NCBI GenBank assembly: GCA_945882415.1
Contig: CAMCWC010000016.1
Location: forward strand, 1-61,375
Source of the DNA: Chthonomonas calidirosea
GTDB taxonomy: Bacteria; Armatimonadota; Fimbriimonadia; Fimbriimonadales; Fimbriimonadaceae
Length of the DNA stretch: 61,375 nt
Direction of reading: 5' to 3'
The position numbers were made by a program, and so were the translations under genes. The notes under the pieces are model-generated. The model did no database searches. It saw only the letters and a program-made list of their open reading frames with translations, and was not told where the DNA came from. Of the stretch, positions 44,733-53,226 are shown piece after piece. Positions within the stretch are counted from its first letter, which is position 1. Each line of letters begins with the position of its first letter.

Positions 44733-46055
44733 GTGTCCCAATCAGATAACGCCGTCCGCATCGTCACCCTCGGGTGCGCAAAGAACGAGGTCGATAGTGA
44801 AGAAATCGCGGGGGTGCTGAACGAAGCCGGCTACCGCGTTGATGCGAACGCTCGAAAAACTGCCGTGACCGTGATCAACACGTGTGGATTTCTTGAGGCA
44901 TCGAAAGAGGAAAGCATCGCCGCGATTAAAGAAGCGGTCAAGGCAAAGCATAAAGGCCTGACCGGACGCGTGATCGTTGCCGGTTGCTTGGCTCAACGCC
45001 TCGGTCCTGAGCTGATGAAGCTGGCCCCAGGTGCCGACTCTTATGTTGGCGTTGGCCAGATGGGGCGCTTTGCAGAAATCGTAAAGGAAGTGCAAGCTAG
45101 TCGCGAATCAACGCTTGATGTATCTCCACCGCATCACCGCTGGGCAGACGTGCCGACGCGGGCGAGGAGCGGACGACCTTGGAGCGCCTACTTAAAAGTT
45201 TCCGAAGGCTGCGACCACCGTTGCACTTTCTGCACCATCCCTTCGTTTAGAGGTGCTCACCAGAGCAAACCGATTGAGCGAGTCATGGAAGAAGCACACT
45301 TCCTTGCCAGTCAAGGGACCAAGGAAATCAACCTTATTGCTCAAGACGTTACGCAGTATGGGTACGACCTTTATAAAGAATTCACGTTACCGAAACTTCT
45401 GAAACAACTGAACGAAGTAGACGGCATCGAGTGGATTCGCATCCTGTACTTCTATCCGAATCGCCTCACCGACGAAGTGATCGAAACGATGGCAAGTTGC
45501 GCAAAGGTGGTGCCATACATCGACATCCCACTTCAGCACGCACATCCAGATGTGCTTCGACGCATGAAGCGCCCTTGGGACGGCGAACGCTACCTCGCCC
45601 GGTTCCAAAAGGTCCGCGATGCGATGCCCGACTGCGCGATTCGAACGACCTTTATCGTCGGTTTTCCGGGAGAAACCGACGCTGAGTTCCAATATCTGTT
45701 GGACTTCATCAAGGCAGCGCAGATGGATAGGGTCGGCGCTTTTGTGTACAGCCGCGAACCAGGAACGCCAAGTTTTGAAATGGAAGGGCAAGTCCCGTTC
45801 CGAACGAAACGAATGCGCTATGACCAACTTATGAAATTGCAACAAGGGATTTCATTAACGAAAAACCAGGCCTGGGTCGGGCGCGAACTATCGGTTCTAA
45901 TCGAGGATCATCGCGATGGCTGGTCTATTGGTAGATCGTTCAGAGACGCGCCAGAAATTGACGGTTTGGTTTTCGCAGAAGGAAGTTTTCCCTTGGGTGA
46001 ACTTCGTAGCGTACGCATTAAAACCGCAGAGCATTACGACCTAATGGGCGTGTAG
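44733..46055 (+). CDS. rimO: Ribosomal protein S12 methylthiotransferase RimO
   Basis: Radical-SAM enzyme that adds a methylthio group to an aspartate of ribosomal protein S12. The 440-residue protein has the N-terminal UPF0004 cluster domain (LGCAKNEVDSEEIAG, NTCGF, AGCLAQR), the radical SAM motif CDHRCTFCTIPSFRG, and a C-terminal TRAM domain. The choice of RimO over the tRNA enzyme MiaB rests on LGCAKNEVDSE and on the CDHRCTFC spacing and context. Start is GTG. No transcription terminator is obvious after it. Confidence 0.94.
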   Translation: MSQSDNAVRIVTLGCAKNEVDSEEIAGVLNEAGYRVDANARKTAVTVINTCGFLEASKEESIAAIKEAVKAKHKGLTGRVIVAGCLAQRLGPELMKLAPGADSYVGVGQMGRFAEIVKEVQASRESTLDVSPPHHRWADVPTRARSGRPWSAYLKVSEGCDHRCTFCTIPSFRGAHQSKPIERVMEEAHFLASQGTKEINLIAQDVTQYGYDLYKEFTLPKLLKQLNEVDGIEWIRILYFYPNRLTDEVIETMASCAKVVPYIDIPLQHAHPDVLRRMKRPWDGERYLARFQKVRDAMPDCAIRTTFIVGFPGETDAEFQYLLDFIKAAQMDRVGAFVYSREPGTPSFEMEGQVPFRTKRMRYDQLMKLQQGISLTKNQAWVGRELSVLIEDHRDGWSIGRSFRDAPEIDGLVFAEGSFPLGELRSVRIKTAEHYDLMGV

Positions 46056-46097
46056 TCCTTTATCGTGTCCCCCTTTTGTGCTAATTTCCAAGCAAAA

Positions 46098-46106
46098 TGC
46101 TATAAT
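46098..46106 (+). promoter_or_regulatory. Extended -10 promoter of the DYILD protein gene
   Basis: TGCTATAAT: a perfect TATAAT (46101-46106) with the extended TG dinucleotide, in an AT-rich stretch. It gives a leader of about 58 bases to the secreted protein gene at 46171. No good -35 box is seen. Confidence 0.65.
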
Positions 46107-46170
46107 AGTAGCAAAAATTTACTGCAGTATTTGTTCCAGGAAGCATAATATCAGAACGTAGGTTTACGCC

Positions 46171-46989
46171 ATGAATTTGAATACCAAGGTAGCGTTCGTT
46201 ATTTCCGGATTGATCGGTCTGAGTGCCGTGTCCCGGGCAGATTACATTCTCGACACGCCACTGTCCGACTACATCCTTGACGGTCCTTCCATCGCGACGG
46301 CTTGGTACTTCAAGGACGTGCAGTTCAAGGCTGGTCAACAGATCCGAGCGGATATTCGAGTTTCCAATGGTGCCTTGGAATTCACCAGCACCAGCACGAT
46401 TCTTCCATCCGGAGCACCTGCAGGACTGAAGGTCTTCTCCAGCTACGGAACGACCGTTGTTGGCTACGAATGGGCCTTCGTCGACAACCGAAAGCTGTAC
46501 GTGAAGGCAGTCTTGGCCGATGGAACGACGCAGATCGTTACGCCAAACTTTGCAAACGGCGTTATCACGCCAGCAACCTTGGTTTCGGGTTCTTCTGAGG
46601 GCACCGCAGCGCGACTCACGTCGCCAGACGCTGGTACCTTCGGCGCAGGTTGGACCTTCGGCGACGAGGATGCATCCACGGATGGCGTCCAGATCAATGG
46701 CTGGGTTGAGTTCAACAAGGAGTCCGGAGTCATCCGATTCCGAACGAACAGCACCTGCGACGAAGAAACCGGTCGAAATTGCGGACCGAAGACGATCAAC
46801 CGAGTCGGAGACAACACGCTCTCCGTTCGAAAGGTCAAGGACATCTTCTTTGCCGACGGAAAGGTCTACGTAGTTGCGAAGGTTCGAGAGCAAGGCGATG
46901 GCGCCAAGACTTTGGTCTTCACCACCAACTTCGAAGCCGGCACGGCCGCCCGAGCAATCGTTCCAACCGTCGACTACATCCTCGACTAG
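46171..46989 (+). CDS. Secreted protein of unknown function with three DYILD motifs
   Basis: A 272-residue protein with a signal peptide (about 1-23). The sequence DYILD occurs right after the signal peptide (24-28), again at 33-37, and as the very last five residues (268-272). The body is beta-rich and internally duplicated: KLYVKAVLADGTTQIVTPNFANG resembles KVYVVAKVREQ...TLVFTTNFEAG. Two cysteines (CDEETGRNC) could form a disulfide. It has a strong own promoter and a strong terminator, so it is probably a well-expressed single gene. I do not recognise the family. Confidence 0.75.
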   Translation: MNLNTKVAFVISGLIGLSAVSRADYILDTPLSDYILDGPSIATAWYFKDVQFKAGQQIRADIRVSNGALEFTSTSTILPSGAPAGLKVFSSYGTTVVGYEWAFVDNRKLYVKAVLADGTTQIVTPNFANGVITPATLVSGSSEGTAARLTSPDAGTFGAGWTFGDEDASTDGVQINGWVEFNKESGVIRFRTNSTCDEETGRNCGPKTINRVGDNTLSVRKVKDIFFADGKVYVVAKVREQGDGAKTLVFTTNFEAGTAARAIVPTVDYILD

Positions 46990-47001
46990 TAGGAATAAAA
47001 C

Positions 47002-47036
47002 AAAAAGCCCAGCCTCTACGGAGGCTGGGCTTTTTT
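47002..47036. terminator. Bidirectional intrinsic terminator
   Basis: A 15-bp perfect stem, AAAAAGCCCAGCCTC (47002-47016) with GAGGCTGGGCTTTTT (47021-47035), a TACG tetraloop, and T-runs on both strands. It serves both the DYILD protein gene and the convergent ndk. Confidence 0.95.
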
Positions 47037-47053
47037 GTTGTCCGGAATTTGAG

Positions 47054-47467
47054 TTAGGCGACTAGACCTTCTGGGAACCAAAGTGCCAGCTCGTTCGCGG
47101 CGGCCTCTGGGTCGCTGCTGCTGTGCGTGAGGTTGTCGTCGATGCTGAGCGCGAAATCGCCGCGTACCGTGCCAGGAGTCGCATCGAGTGGGTTGGTCGC
47201 GCCCATCATGGCTCGGATGGCTTTGATTGCATTTTCGCCGCGAACCGCGAGAGCAACAACTGGACCCGACGTGAGGTAATCGCAAACGCTGCCAAAGAAC
47301 GGTCGCTCCTTGTGCTCGGCATAGTGAGCTTCAACGGTTTCCCGTGGCGCATTCACGAGCTTCAGTCCAACAACTTTCAGGTTGCGTCGCTCGATTCGGG
47401 TGGTGATTTCACCGATAAGATTTCGCTGAACGCCGCCTGGCTTAATGAGAATCAGAGTTGTTTCCAT
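47054..47467 (-). CDS. ndk: Nucleoside diphosphate kinase
   Basis: Transfers the gamma phosphate between nucleoside triphosphates and diphosphates through a phosphohistidine. The 137-residue protein is of standard size and shows METTLILIKPGGVQRNLIGEI, the RPFF segment, ATNPLDATPGTVRGDF and the active-site histidine in DNLTHSSSDPEAA. That last motif differs from the usual NxxHGSDSxE in order (SSSD for GSDS). Start at 47467 is set by homology; no clear ribosome binding site, a TACACT box lies nine bases upstream. Confidence 0.95.
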   Translation of the reverse strand: METTLILIKPGGVQRNLIGEITTRIERRNLKVVGLKLVNAPRETVEAHYAEHKERPFFGSVCDYLTSGPVVALAVRGENAIKAIRAMMGATNPLDATPGTVRGDFALSIDDNLTHSSSDPEAAANELALWFPEGLVA

Positions 47468-47539
47468 GAATTCGGAAGTGTACCGACCTGCCTTATGGCC
47501 CACGAGAATTCTTCGGGCGTGTTAAGCTATGCGCGTCTC

Positions 47540-48457
47540 GTGACTGTAGCCCGAATCAGCAATCTCACCGTACGATACGGCAACTTCACCGCCTTAGACG
47601 ACCTCTCCTGTGAAATACCAGAAGGTTGCACTGGGCTGTTAGGTCCGAATGGTGCGGGCAAAACAACGCTCCTCAAAACCATCCTCGGTTTTGTCAATCC
47701 AACCTCCGGCGAAGGCACGGTCATGGGCAAAGACATCCGCACCGATGGCATGGCGATCCGCCAGCTCATTGGCCTCATGCCAGAGCAGGATTGCCACATC
47801 CCTGGAATGACCGCCGTTGGCTTTGTCAGCTATGCGGGAGAACTCTCCGGGATGCCGCCAGCGGATGCCCTGCGGCGAGCCCACGAAGTTCTCGAGTACT
47901 GCGGACTCGGCGAGGCGCGCTACCGAAACGTGGAAACCTATTCCACCGGTATGAAGCAACGGATCAAACTCGCACAAGCGCTTGTGCACGGTCCAAAACT
48001 GCTGTTGCTAGATGAGCCCACCAACGGCCTCGACCCGCGGGGGCGAGAAGAGATGCTGGACCTGGTCCGGTCTGTCTCGCACGGTCGTGGTGTAAACGTG
48101 ATCGTAAGCAGCCACCTGTTGCCCGATATCGAGCGCGTCTGCGATCGTGTCATTGTCGTCATCAAAGGCAAACTCCGAACGGCCGGCACCATCAAGGACC
48201 TAAAGAAGCTTGCCGGTCAACCTGCCGACGTTGAACTCAGAGAACCCAGCTTGGCCTTCTCAAACTTGCTAATGGACAAGGGACTCACCGTCGCCCCGCC
48301 CAAAGGCAATGTCTACCGCGTACAAAGCGAATTGCCACCGGAGGAGCTCCTACGAGTTGTCCAACGAGCCGCCATTGAATCTGGCGCCCAAGTTCGTGGA
48401 TTCGAAACCGCCGTCCGAACCTTGGAAGAAGTCTTCTTGGAGGCCCTCACTTCATGA
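47540..48457 (+). CDS. ABC transporter ATP-binding protein (first pair)
   Basis: ATPase of an ABC-2 type exporter, 305 residues: Walker A LLGPNGAGKTTLLKTI, Q-loop MPEQ, signature YSTGMKQRIKLAQ, Walker B LLLLDEPTNGLD and the switch histidine SSHLL. A C-terminal domain of about 85 residues follows, as in drug and bacteriocin exporters. The GTG at 47540 starts the conserved TVARISNLTVRYG; upstream starts at 47519 and 47495 are possible. It heads a four-gene operon with ATGA overlaps at each junction, so the four proteins are made in fixed ratio. Confidence 0.9.
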   Translation: MTVARISNLTVRYGNFTALDDLSCEIPEGCTGLLGPNGAGKTTLLKTILGFVNPTSGEGTVMGKDIRTDGMAIRQLIGLMPEQDCHIPGMTAVGFVSYAGELSGMPPADALRRAHEVLEYCGLGEARYRNVETYSTGMKQRIKLAQALVHGPKLLLLDEPTNGLDPRGREEMLDLVRSVSHGRGVNVIVSSHLLPDIERVCDRVIVVIKGKLRTAGTIKDLKKLAGQPADVELREPSLAFSNLLMDKGLTVAPPKGNVYRVQSELPPEELLRVVQRAAIESGAQVRGFETAVRTLEEVFLEALTS

Positions 48458-49404
48458 GCAACATCAAACCGATTGCCGACCTAAGCTATCGCAACTACGA
48501 TGGCCCGCTCAAAAAGCCCGGCTCCCGCTGGTGGGTCATCGCGAAGAACGGCATCCGCATCGCGCTGAAAAAGAAGGCGCTGTGGGGCCTGATGTTCGTT
48601 TCGGCTTGGTACTACCTCGTCATGTTGGTGGTCCTGTTCTTCGTGAACCAGGTGACCGCCTCGAACCCCGCGGGAGCACAGGCGATGAAGGCATTCATGG
48701 AGCGGCTCGTTTGGCCGGACCAGTTCTTGCACGGGTTCAGCTACGCCCAGTTGCCGATGCTCATCATTGCGCTTATGCTCGGTGCGGGCTCGATCGCAAA
48801 CGACAATCGGGCGAACGCCATGCTGGTCTATCTCAGCAAGCCTTGCGACAAGCGCGAGTACTTGTTCGGAAAATGGATTGGCATTGCCCTTCCGATCTTC
48901 GTGATCATGGTTGTGCCCACGATCATTTTCTACGGCTACGGAGCGCTGACTTTCCGCGAATATGGGTTCCTCAAAGATGCATGGCTCCTGCCGAAGATGC
49001 TCGCGATCATTCCGATCGCGGCTATTTTCCATGCCAGCATCGTGGTCGGAATCAGTTCGATGTTTAATCAAGCCCGTAACGCTTCGGCGACCTACGCTGG
49101 CATCTACTTCATCACGAACTTCTTCACGTTGCTGATGGGCGGAATCTGGGCCTCTTCTCGCGGAGAGACGCCGTTCCCGGTCAAGCACCTTTTCTATGCC
49201 AGCATCGACGGTGTCCTGATCGGCGTCTGCAAGGCCATCATCGGTACAAAAGGATCAGCTCCATTTGGGATCCAGAGCCCCGGCGGAGTGAGCCAAGTTC
49301 CCGCGCCTAATATTGCGGCAATCCTAGGAATCGCCCTCCTGATCAGCGTCGTATTCGTGCTGATCGCCTGGCGAAAGATCCGCGCCGTGGAGGTGATCGG
49401 ATGA
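48454..49404 (+). CDS. ABC-2 type permease (first pair)
   Basis: A 316-residue membrane protein with six or so predicted helices (for example SAWYYLVMLVVLFFVNQ, IGIALPIFVIMVVPTIIFY, ILGIALLISVVFVLIAW). The motif DNRANAMLVYLSKPCDKREYLFGKW is typical of ABC-2 permeases that pair with the preceding ATPase type. The N-terminal cytoplasmic stretch (LSYRNYDGPLKKPGSRWW) is longer than usual. It overlaps the ATPase gene before it and the second ATPase gene after it by four bases each. Substrate unknown. Confidence 0.85.
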   Translation: MSNIKPIADLSYRNYDGPLKKPGSRWWVIAKNGIRIALKKKALWGLMFVSAWYYLVMLVVLFFVNQVTASNPAGAQAMKAFMERLVWPDQFLHGFSYAQLPMLIIALMLGAGSIANDNRANAMLVYLSKPCDKREYLFGKWIGIALPIFVIMVVPTIIFYGYGALTFREYGFLKDAWLLPKMLAIIPIAAIFHASIVVGISSMFNQARNASATYAGIYFITNFFTLLMGGIWASSRGETPFPVKHLFYASIDGVLIGVCKAIIGTKGSAPFGIQSPGGVSQVPAPNIAAILGIALLISVVFVLIAWRKIRAVEVIG

Positions 49405-50315
49405 TCCAGATTGAGAACGCCTCGCGATGGTTCGGACAGGTCATCGGCGTTAACGACGTTACGCACACCATCGAGCCCGGTGTCACCGCTCTCCTCGGCA
49501 TGAACGGTGCGGGAAAGAGCACGCTTCTGCGCTTGATAACGGGACAGATTCGGCCCACCACCGGATCGATCAAAGTCTTTGGAAACGAACCGTTCGCCAA
49601 TCCCGAAGTCTACAAGCGCATGGGCTACTGCCCAGAAATCGACCAGTTCTACGAGCACCGAACTGGACGACAGTTTGTGAACTACCTCGCTCGGCTGGCC
49701 GGAATGTCTGCCGCCGAAGCGAAGACCCGAACCGACGAAGTGCTTCACGAAGTCGGCATGGCCGATCGCGCCGACAAGAAGCTTGCGGGCTATTCAAAGG
49801 GAATGCGCCAGCGAATCAAGCTTGCGCAAGCCATCTTGCATGACCCTGACATCATCCTTCTCGATGAGCCGCTCAACGGTCTCGACCCCGTCGGTCGTCG
49901 CGAATTCATGTCGTATCTGCACACGCTCGCCGAGCGCGGAAAGACAATCCTGGTGAGTTCGCACATCCTCTTTGAAGTCGAGCAAATGACGAAGTCGATC
50001 ATGCTTCTCCACCGGGGCCGGCTGCTGGCCGCGGGCGATGTTAGCCTGATCCGCGAGTACATCGACAAGTACCCGCACCGTGTTCGAATCGAAACTCCGC
50101 AGCCGCGAGAGGTCGCCGCAAAGCTGATTCAGTTGCCCTACGTGCTGAAGGTCGAATTTGATGAATGGCGCGGCGGCATCGAGTTGCAAACCCGAGAGCT
50201 AAACCAGTTCTTCGCGTTCTTGCCCACGCTCACGACGGAAGAGAACTTCACCATCACCGGCTTCTCCTCCCCCGATAACAACTTGGAATCCATCTTCCAC
50301 TACTTAATCGAATGA
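49401..50315 (+). CDS. ABC transporter ATP-binding protein (second pair)
   Basis: Second ATPase of the operon, 304 residues: Walker A LLGMNGAGKSTLLRLI, signature YSKGMRQRIKLAQ, Walker B IILLDEPLNGLDP, switch SSHIL, and a C-terminal extension of some 90 residues. It is a diverged relative of the first ATPase and is coupled by ATGA overlaps to both permease genes. The two ATPase/permease pairs may form two exporters or one heteromeric one. Confidence 0.92.
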   Translation: MIQIENASRWFGQVIGVNDVTHTIEPGVTALLGMNGAGKSTLLRLITGQIRPTTGSIKVFGNEPFANPEVYKRMGYCPEIDQFYEHRTGRQFVNYLARLAGMSAAEAKTRTDEVLHEVGMADRADKKLAGYSKGMRQRIKLAQAILHDPDIILLDEPLNGLDPVGRREFMSYLHTLAERGKTILVSSHILFEVEQMTKSIMLLHRGRLLAAGDVSLIREYIDKYPHRVRIETPQPREVAAKLIQLPYVLKVEFDEWRGGIELQTRELNQFFAFLPTLTTEENFTITGFSSPDNNLESIFHYLIE

Positions 50316-51079
50316 GTATCGCGCCTTTCGTATTCACGTCCACCCTGCAGGACATGCTTCGGCCCAAACGCTTTGCCATTTGGGTTATTGTTGCCATCGC
50401 GATGGTTGTTCTGGGACAGGTCTTCCTGCGGTTCACCCCAACCAGCACGGCGACGATGGCTTACAGCACGCTGTCCGAGTTGATCGTTTTCCGAATCCTC
50501 GCCCTTGCGGCGGCGATTTTTGCGACCGGTGTTGTGAGTCAGGAAGTTGAGCAGAAGACGATCGTTTACTTGCTCACCCGCCCGGTGCCTCGTCCGGTTC
50601 TGATCCTCGCTCGCACTCTGGCCGCATCGGTCACGGTATCGATTGTCGGAATCCTGGCCGCGCTTGGCACCGCGCTTGGGACCCGGTCAACCATCGGCGA
50701 ACTGTTCTTCCGAGACTGTAGCGCGCTTATCCTCGGCTCGTTTGCTTATTGCGCCCTCTTCGTTTTGGTGAGCTTGCTCATCAACAAGTCGATGGTGATC
50801 AACCTCATCTTTGCCTTCGGTTACGAAGCCGCCGTGCCAAAGATGCCGGGCGACATCTACAAGGTCAGCATCAACAGCTACCTGATGTCGATTGCCTCGC
50901 ACCCGAAGATTGCGCCCGTGACCTCAGATGCCGCACCAGTTGCAACGCCTGCTGCCGTAAACACGATCCAGCCTGGTGCAGCTTGGCTGGCCATGATCGG
51001 CTTGGTCGTGTTGTGTTCGATGTTCAACGCCCAGTGGTTCGACCGAAACGAGTACGTTCCACGAGAAGACGGTGACTAG
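50312..51079 (+). CDS. ABC-2 type permease (second pair)
   Basis: A 255-residue membrane protein with about six helices. It carries VVSQEVEQKTIVYLLTRPVPRPVLILARTLA, the conserved cytoplasmic loop of ABC-2 permeases that follows helix 2, in the same place as in the first permease. The C-terminus ends WFDRNEYVPREDGD. Its gene overlaps the next one (DUF429-like) by eight bases, so that protein is probably co-translated. Confidence 0.85.
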   Translation: MSIAPFVFTSTLQDMLRPKRFAIWVIVAIAMVVLGQVFLRFTPTSTATMAYSTLSELIVFRILALAAAIFATGVVSQEVEQKTIVYLLTRPVPRPVLILARTLAASVTVSIVGILAALGTALGTRSTIGELFFRDCSALILGSFAYCALFVLVSLLINKSMVINLIFAFGYEAAVPKMPGDIYKVSINSYLMSIASHPKIAPVTSDAAPVATPAAVNTIQPGAAWLAMIGLVVLCSMFNAQWFDRNEYVPREDGD

Positions 51080-51920
51080 TCGCGAAGTCGCTGTGTTCGG
51101 CAGCGACTTCACCAGCTCCGAAATCCTTTCGAGATCGAAGGCTCAGCACTTGGTTAGGGGTCACCTCTCCGGGAACCATCTCAGCATCTCCAGTCATGAA
51201 AGCTTCGTAACCAACGAGTCGTGGATCGCGGCTCTGCCAAAGAACGGACCGTGGGTGTTCGGCGTCGACTTTCCCCTTGGGCAGCCCAGGGCCTTTTGCG
51301 ATTCGCTTGGGATGGAAACCTACGACGAGCTGATTGCCAGAGCTTCAAGCATGAGTCCGGCCGAATGGAGAGCCGCCGTAAAGGGTTTTCGCGGCCCCAA
51401 AGGTGAACGTCGAATCGGCCGGCATGTGGACCGGCTTGCGAGGGCCGGGCACGCCATGAATGTCGACAACCCGCCCGTCGGAATGATGTTCCACCGTGGT
51501 GCCCCGCTCTTGTATCGGGCCGGCTTCTCCACGGCCCCGGTTCGACTAAATTCATCGGAGCAGATTGTAATTGAGGCCTATCCGGCCCTTGTCGCGGCGA
51601 AAGCAATGCCGAGCCGCAATCCGATGAAAGCCGTCAGCTACAAGGGTGGCAAGTCCGCGCAGCGGATCGCAAAGCAAGCTTGCCGACAAACAATCCTCGA
51701 CCGCCTCCCCCAGGTGTGCCCCGATCATTACGGCTTGAGCATTCAGATCGCGGCCGAAGTCCACCAAGCGGCCCTCACCGATTCGCACGGTGACATTCTC
51801 GATAGCGTTCTGGCTGCCATCCAGGCGGCTTGGGCGGCAACTCAACCTGGATTCGGCATCCCCGTAGATGCCGATCCATTAGAAGGCTGGATTTGTGATC
51901 CAATCTTAATCGCTGCTTAA
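51072..51920 (+). CDS. DUF429-like predicted nuclease-fold protein
   Basis: A 282-residue protein with an RNase H-like start: EVAVFGSDFTSS, VFGVDFPLGQPRAF, and a later VIEAYPALVAAKAM and DSHGDILDSVLAAIQAAW, giving acidic residues at the positions expected for DUF429. This family is predicted to be nuclease-like, with no proven role. The GTG start overlaps the ABC permease stop by eight bases, so it belongs to the exporter operon. The functional link between them is not known. Confidence 0.75.
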   Translation: MTSREVAVFGSDFTSSEILSRSKAQHLVRGHLSGNHLSISSHESFVTNESWIAALPKNGPWVFGVDFPLGQPRAFCDSLGMETYDELIARASSMSPAEWRAAVKGFRGPKGERRIGRHVDRLARAGHAMNVDNPPVGMMFHRGAPLLYRAGFSTAPVRLNSSEQIVIEAYPALVAAKAMPSRNPMKAVSYKGGKSAQRIAKQACRQTILDRLPQVCPDHYGLSIQIAAEVHQAALTDSHGDILDSVLAAIQAAWAATQPGFGIPVDADPLEGWICDPILIAA

Positions 51921-51932
51921 CATAACCTTTGC

Positions 51933-51938
51933 TAGACT
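51933..51938 (+). promoter_or_regulatory. Candidate -10 box of the prepilin gene
   Basis: TAGACT, five bases before the ATG of the prepilin gene, with no Shine-Dalgarno sequence. Confidence 0.45.
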
Positions 51939-51943
51939 GCCTT

Positions 51944-52681
51944 ATGCGTAAAGCCTTCACGCTGATCGAGTTGTTGGTGGTCATTGCGATCATCGCCATC
52001 CTCGCGGCAATCCTTTTCCCGGTCTTTGCCCAGGCCAAAGCCAGCGCAAAGAAGACCGCCTGCTTGAGCAATCAGCGTCAGCTTGGCATCGCGCTTACGC
52101 AGTACATCTCGGACAACGACGACCAGCTGTTCTTCTTTGCCCACGATGTCGACCTCAGCCGGACGAACCTTTCCCGACCTTACGGCGCGACCCGTGAGAA
52201 CCGATGGTGGAATCAGATTCAGCCTTACGTCAAGAGCCTAGACATTCTTAAGTCCCCGAGCGACGCTGGCCAGCGACCCCACTCGCTCGAGGACGGCACC
52301 AACGGCAAGCCCTTGGTCAAGCGATCCTATGTGGCCAACCGAGCCGCCGAAGGTCTTCCATACTCCGCGGTTGAATTCCCGTCGGACATCGTCGTGATCA
52401 CCGTCAAGAACGGCATCTACGACGATTCTTGGTACGAGCCACCCAAGAACCTCTACAACAAGACCGCCACGACCCCGCCCGTACTTGCGCTGGACCTCCA
52501 GAACGGTGGCGTAAACATGACCTACTTCGACGGTCATGCCAAATGGATGAGTAAGGGCAAGATCCTGAGCGACCCTTGCGGCGAACCGTTCAGCGGCGTT
52601 TCCCTAATGCGACTCTTCCCGATTCCGCCAACCCCCGGCCGCCCAGATCGATCCCCCTGGCACCCGAACTGCCCGAACTAA
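51944..52681 (+). CDS. Type II/IV prepilin-like (pseudopilin) protein
   Basis: A 245-residue protein with a very short leader (MRKA) before the cleavage/methylation site and the conserved helix [18 protein letters not shown], then [24 protein letters not shown]. The residue before the cut is Ala where Gly is usual. The C-terminal part ([17 protein letters not shown]) fits the H-X9-DG-type ending known from planctomycete and armatimonadete pseudopilins. It may be a pilus-like or secretion-system subunit; no pilus assembly genes are adjacent. Such genes occur in many copies in those phyla. Its stop overlaps that of the Uma2 gene by four bases. Confidence 0.9.
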   Translation: MRKAFTLIELLVVIAIIAILAAILFPVFAQAKASAKKTACLSNQRQLGIALTQYISDNDDQLFFFAHDVDLSRTNLSRPYGATRENRWWNQIQPYVKSLDILKSPSDAGQRPHSLEDGTNGKPLVKRSYVANRAAEGLPYSAVEFPSDIVVITVKNGIYDDSWYEPPKNLYNKTATTPPVLALDLQNGGVNMTYFDGHAKWMSKGKILSDPCGEPFSGVSLMRLFPIPPTPGRPDRSPWHPNCPN

Positions 52682-53214
52682 TTCTCGGCCGAGTCGAAGC
52701 TGACTCGGTGGTACAGCTCCCGAACTGGAACTCGAAGTCCGATGACTTCAAGTTCCAGTTCGTCATTTAGGAACAGGTCCCGGACGATCCATGAGCCGTC
52801 AGATCGGCGGGTGCTGAGCTCGATCCATGGCTGAGCGGAATCGATCGCTACGATCACCTGGAGAGACATCAGCCTTCGGTACTGCGGGAGCTTTGTAGCA
52901 AGATCGTGTACCGTGCTTTCTCGCGAAAGCACCTCGAAAACCACGATCGGATTCAGCAGAGCATCGAAATCTCGAAAGGCCCCAAACTGCGCTGACCGGG
53001 CGATTAAGCCATCCGGGAAGAAGTAGTTCTCAGGACTAATCCGAACCGACTGGTCCGGGCCAAAGAACTCAAGTTCTCGTTCGTCGAGCGCTGGAAGGAC
53101 ACACCGATTAATGTTCGATTGAATGCGGCTATGCTCTCGCGGTCCGCTGAGCCGCTCTCGAATATTGCCCTCGACCAGCTCTAACCTGGATGACGAGAGA
53201 GCAAGGTGATCCAT
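52678..53214 (-). CDS. Uma2 family (DUF820) nuclease-fold protein
   Basis: A 178-residue protein of the Uma2 family with a PD-(D/E)xK-like core: [17 protein letters not shown] gives the aspartate, [11 protein letters not shown] the glutamate, and [11 protein letters not shown] the lysine-containing helix. The family is very common in cyanobacteria and related phyla, its function unproven, probably nuclease-like. Convergent with the prepilin gene, sharing the stop-codon bases CTAA. Confidence 0.88.
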   Translation of the reverse strand: MDHLALSSSRLELVEGNIRERLSGPREHSRIQSNINRCVLPALDERELEFFGPDQSVRISPENYFFPDGLIARSAQFGAFRDFDALLNPIVVFEVLSRESTVHDLATKLPQYRRLMSLQVIVAIDSAQPWIELSTRRSDGSWIVRDLFLNDELELEVIGLRVPVRELYHRVSFDSAEN

Positions 53215-53226
53215 GAATTTGTCCGC

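Noticed and set aside
47123-47539. N-terminal extension of the first ABC ATPase
   Set aside because: The frame is open but lies antisense to ndk and has no homology; the ATPase fold starts at 47540.
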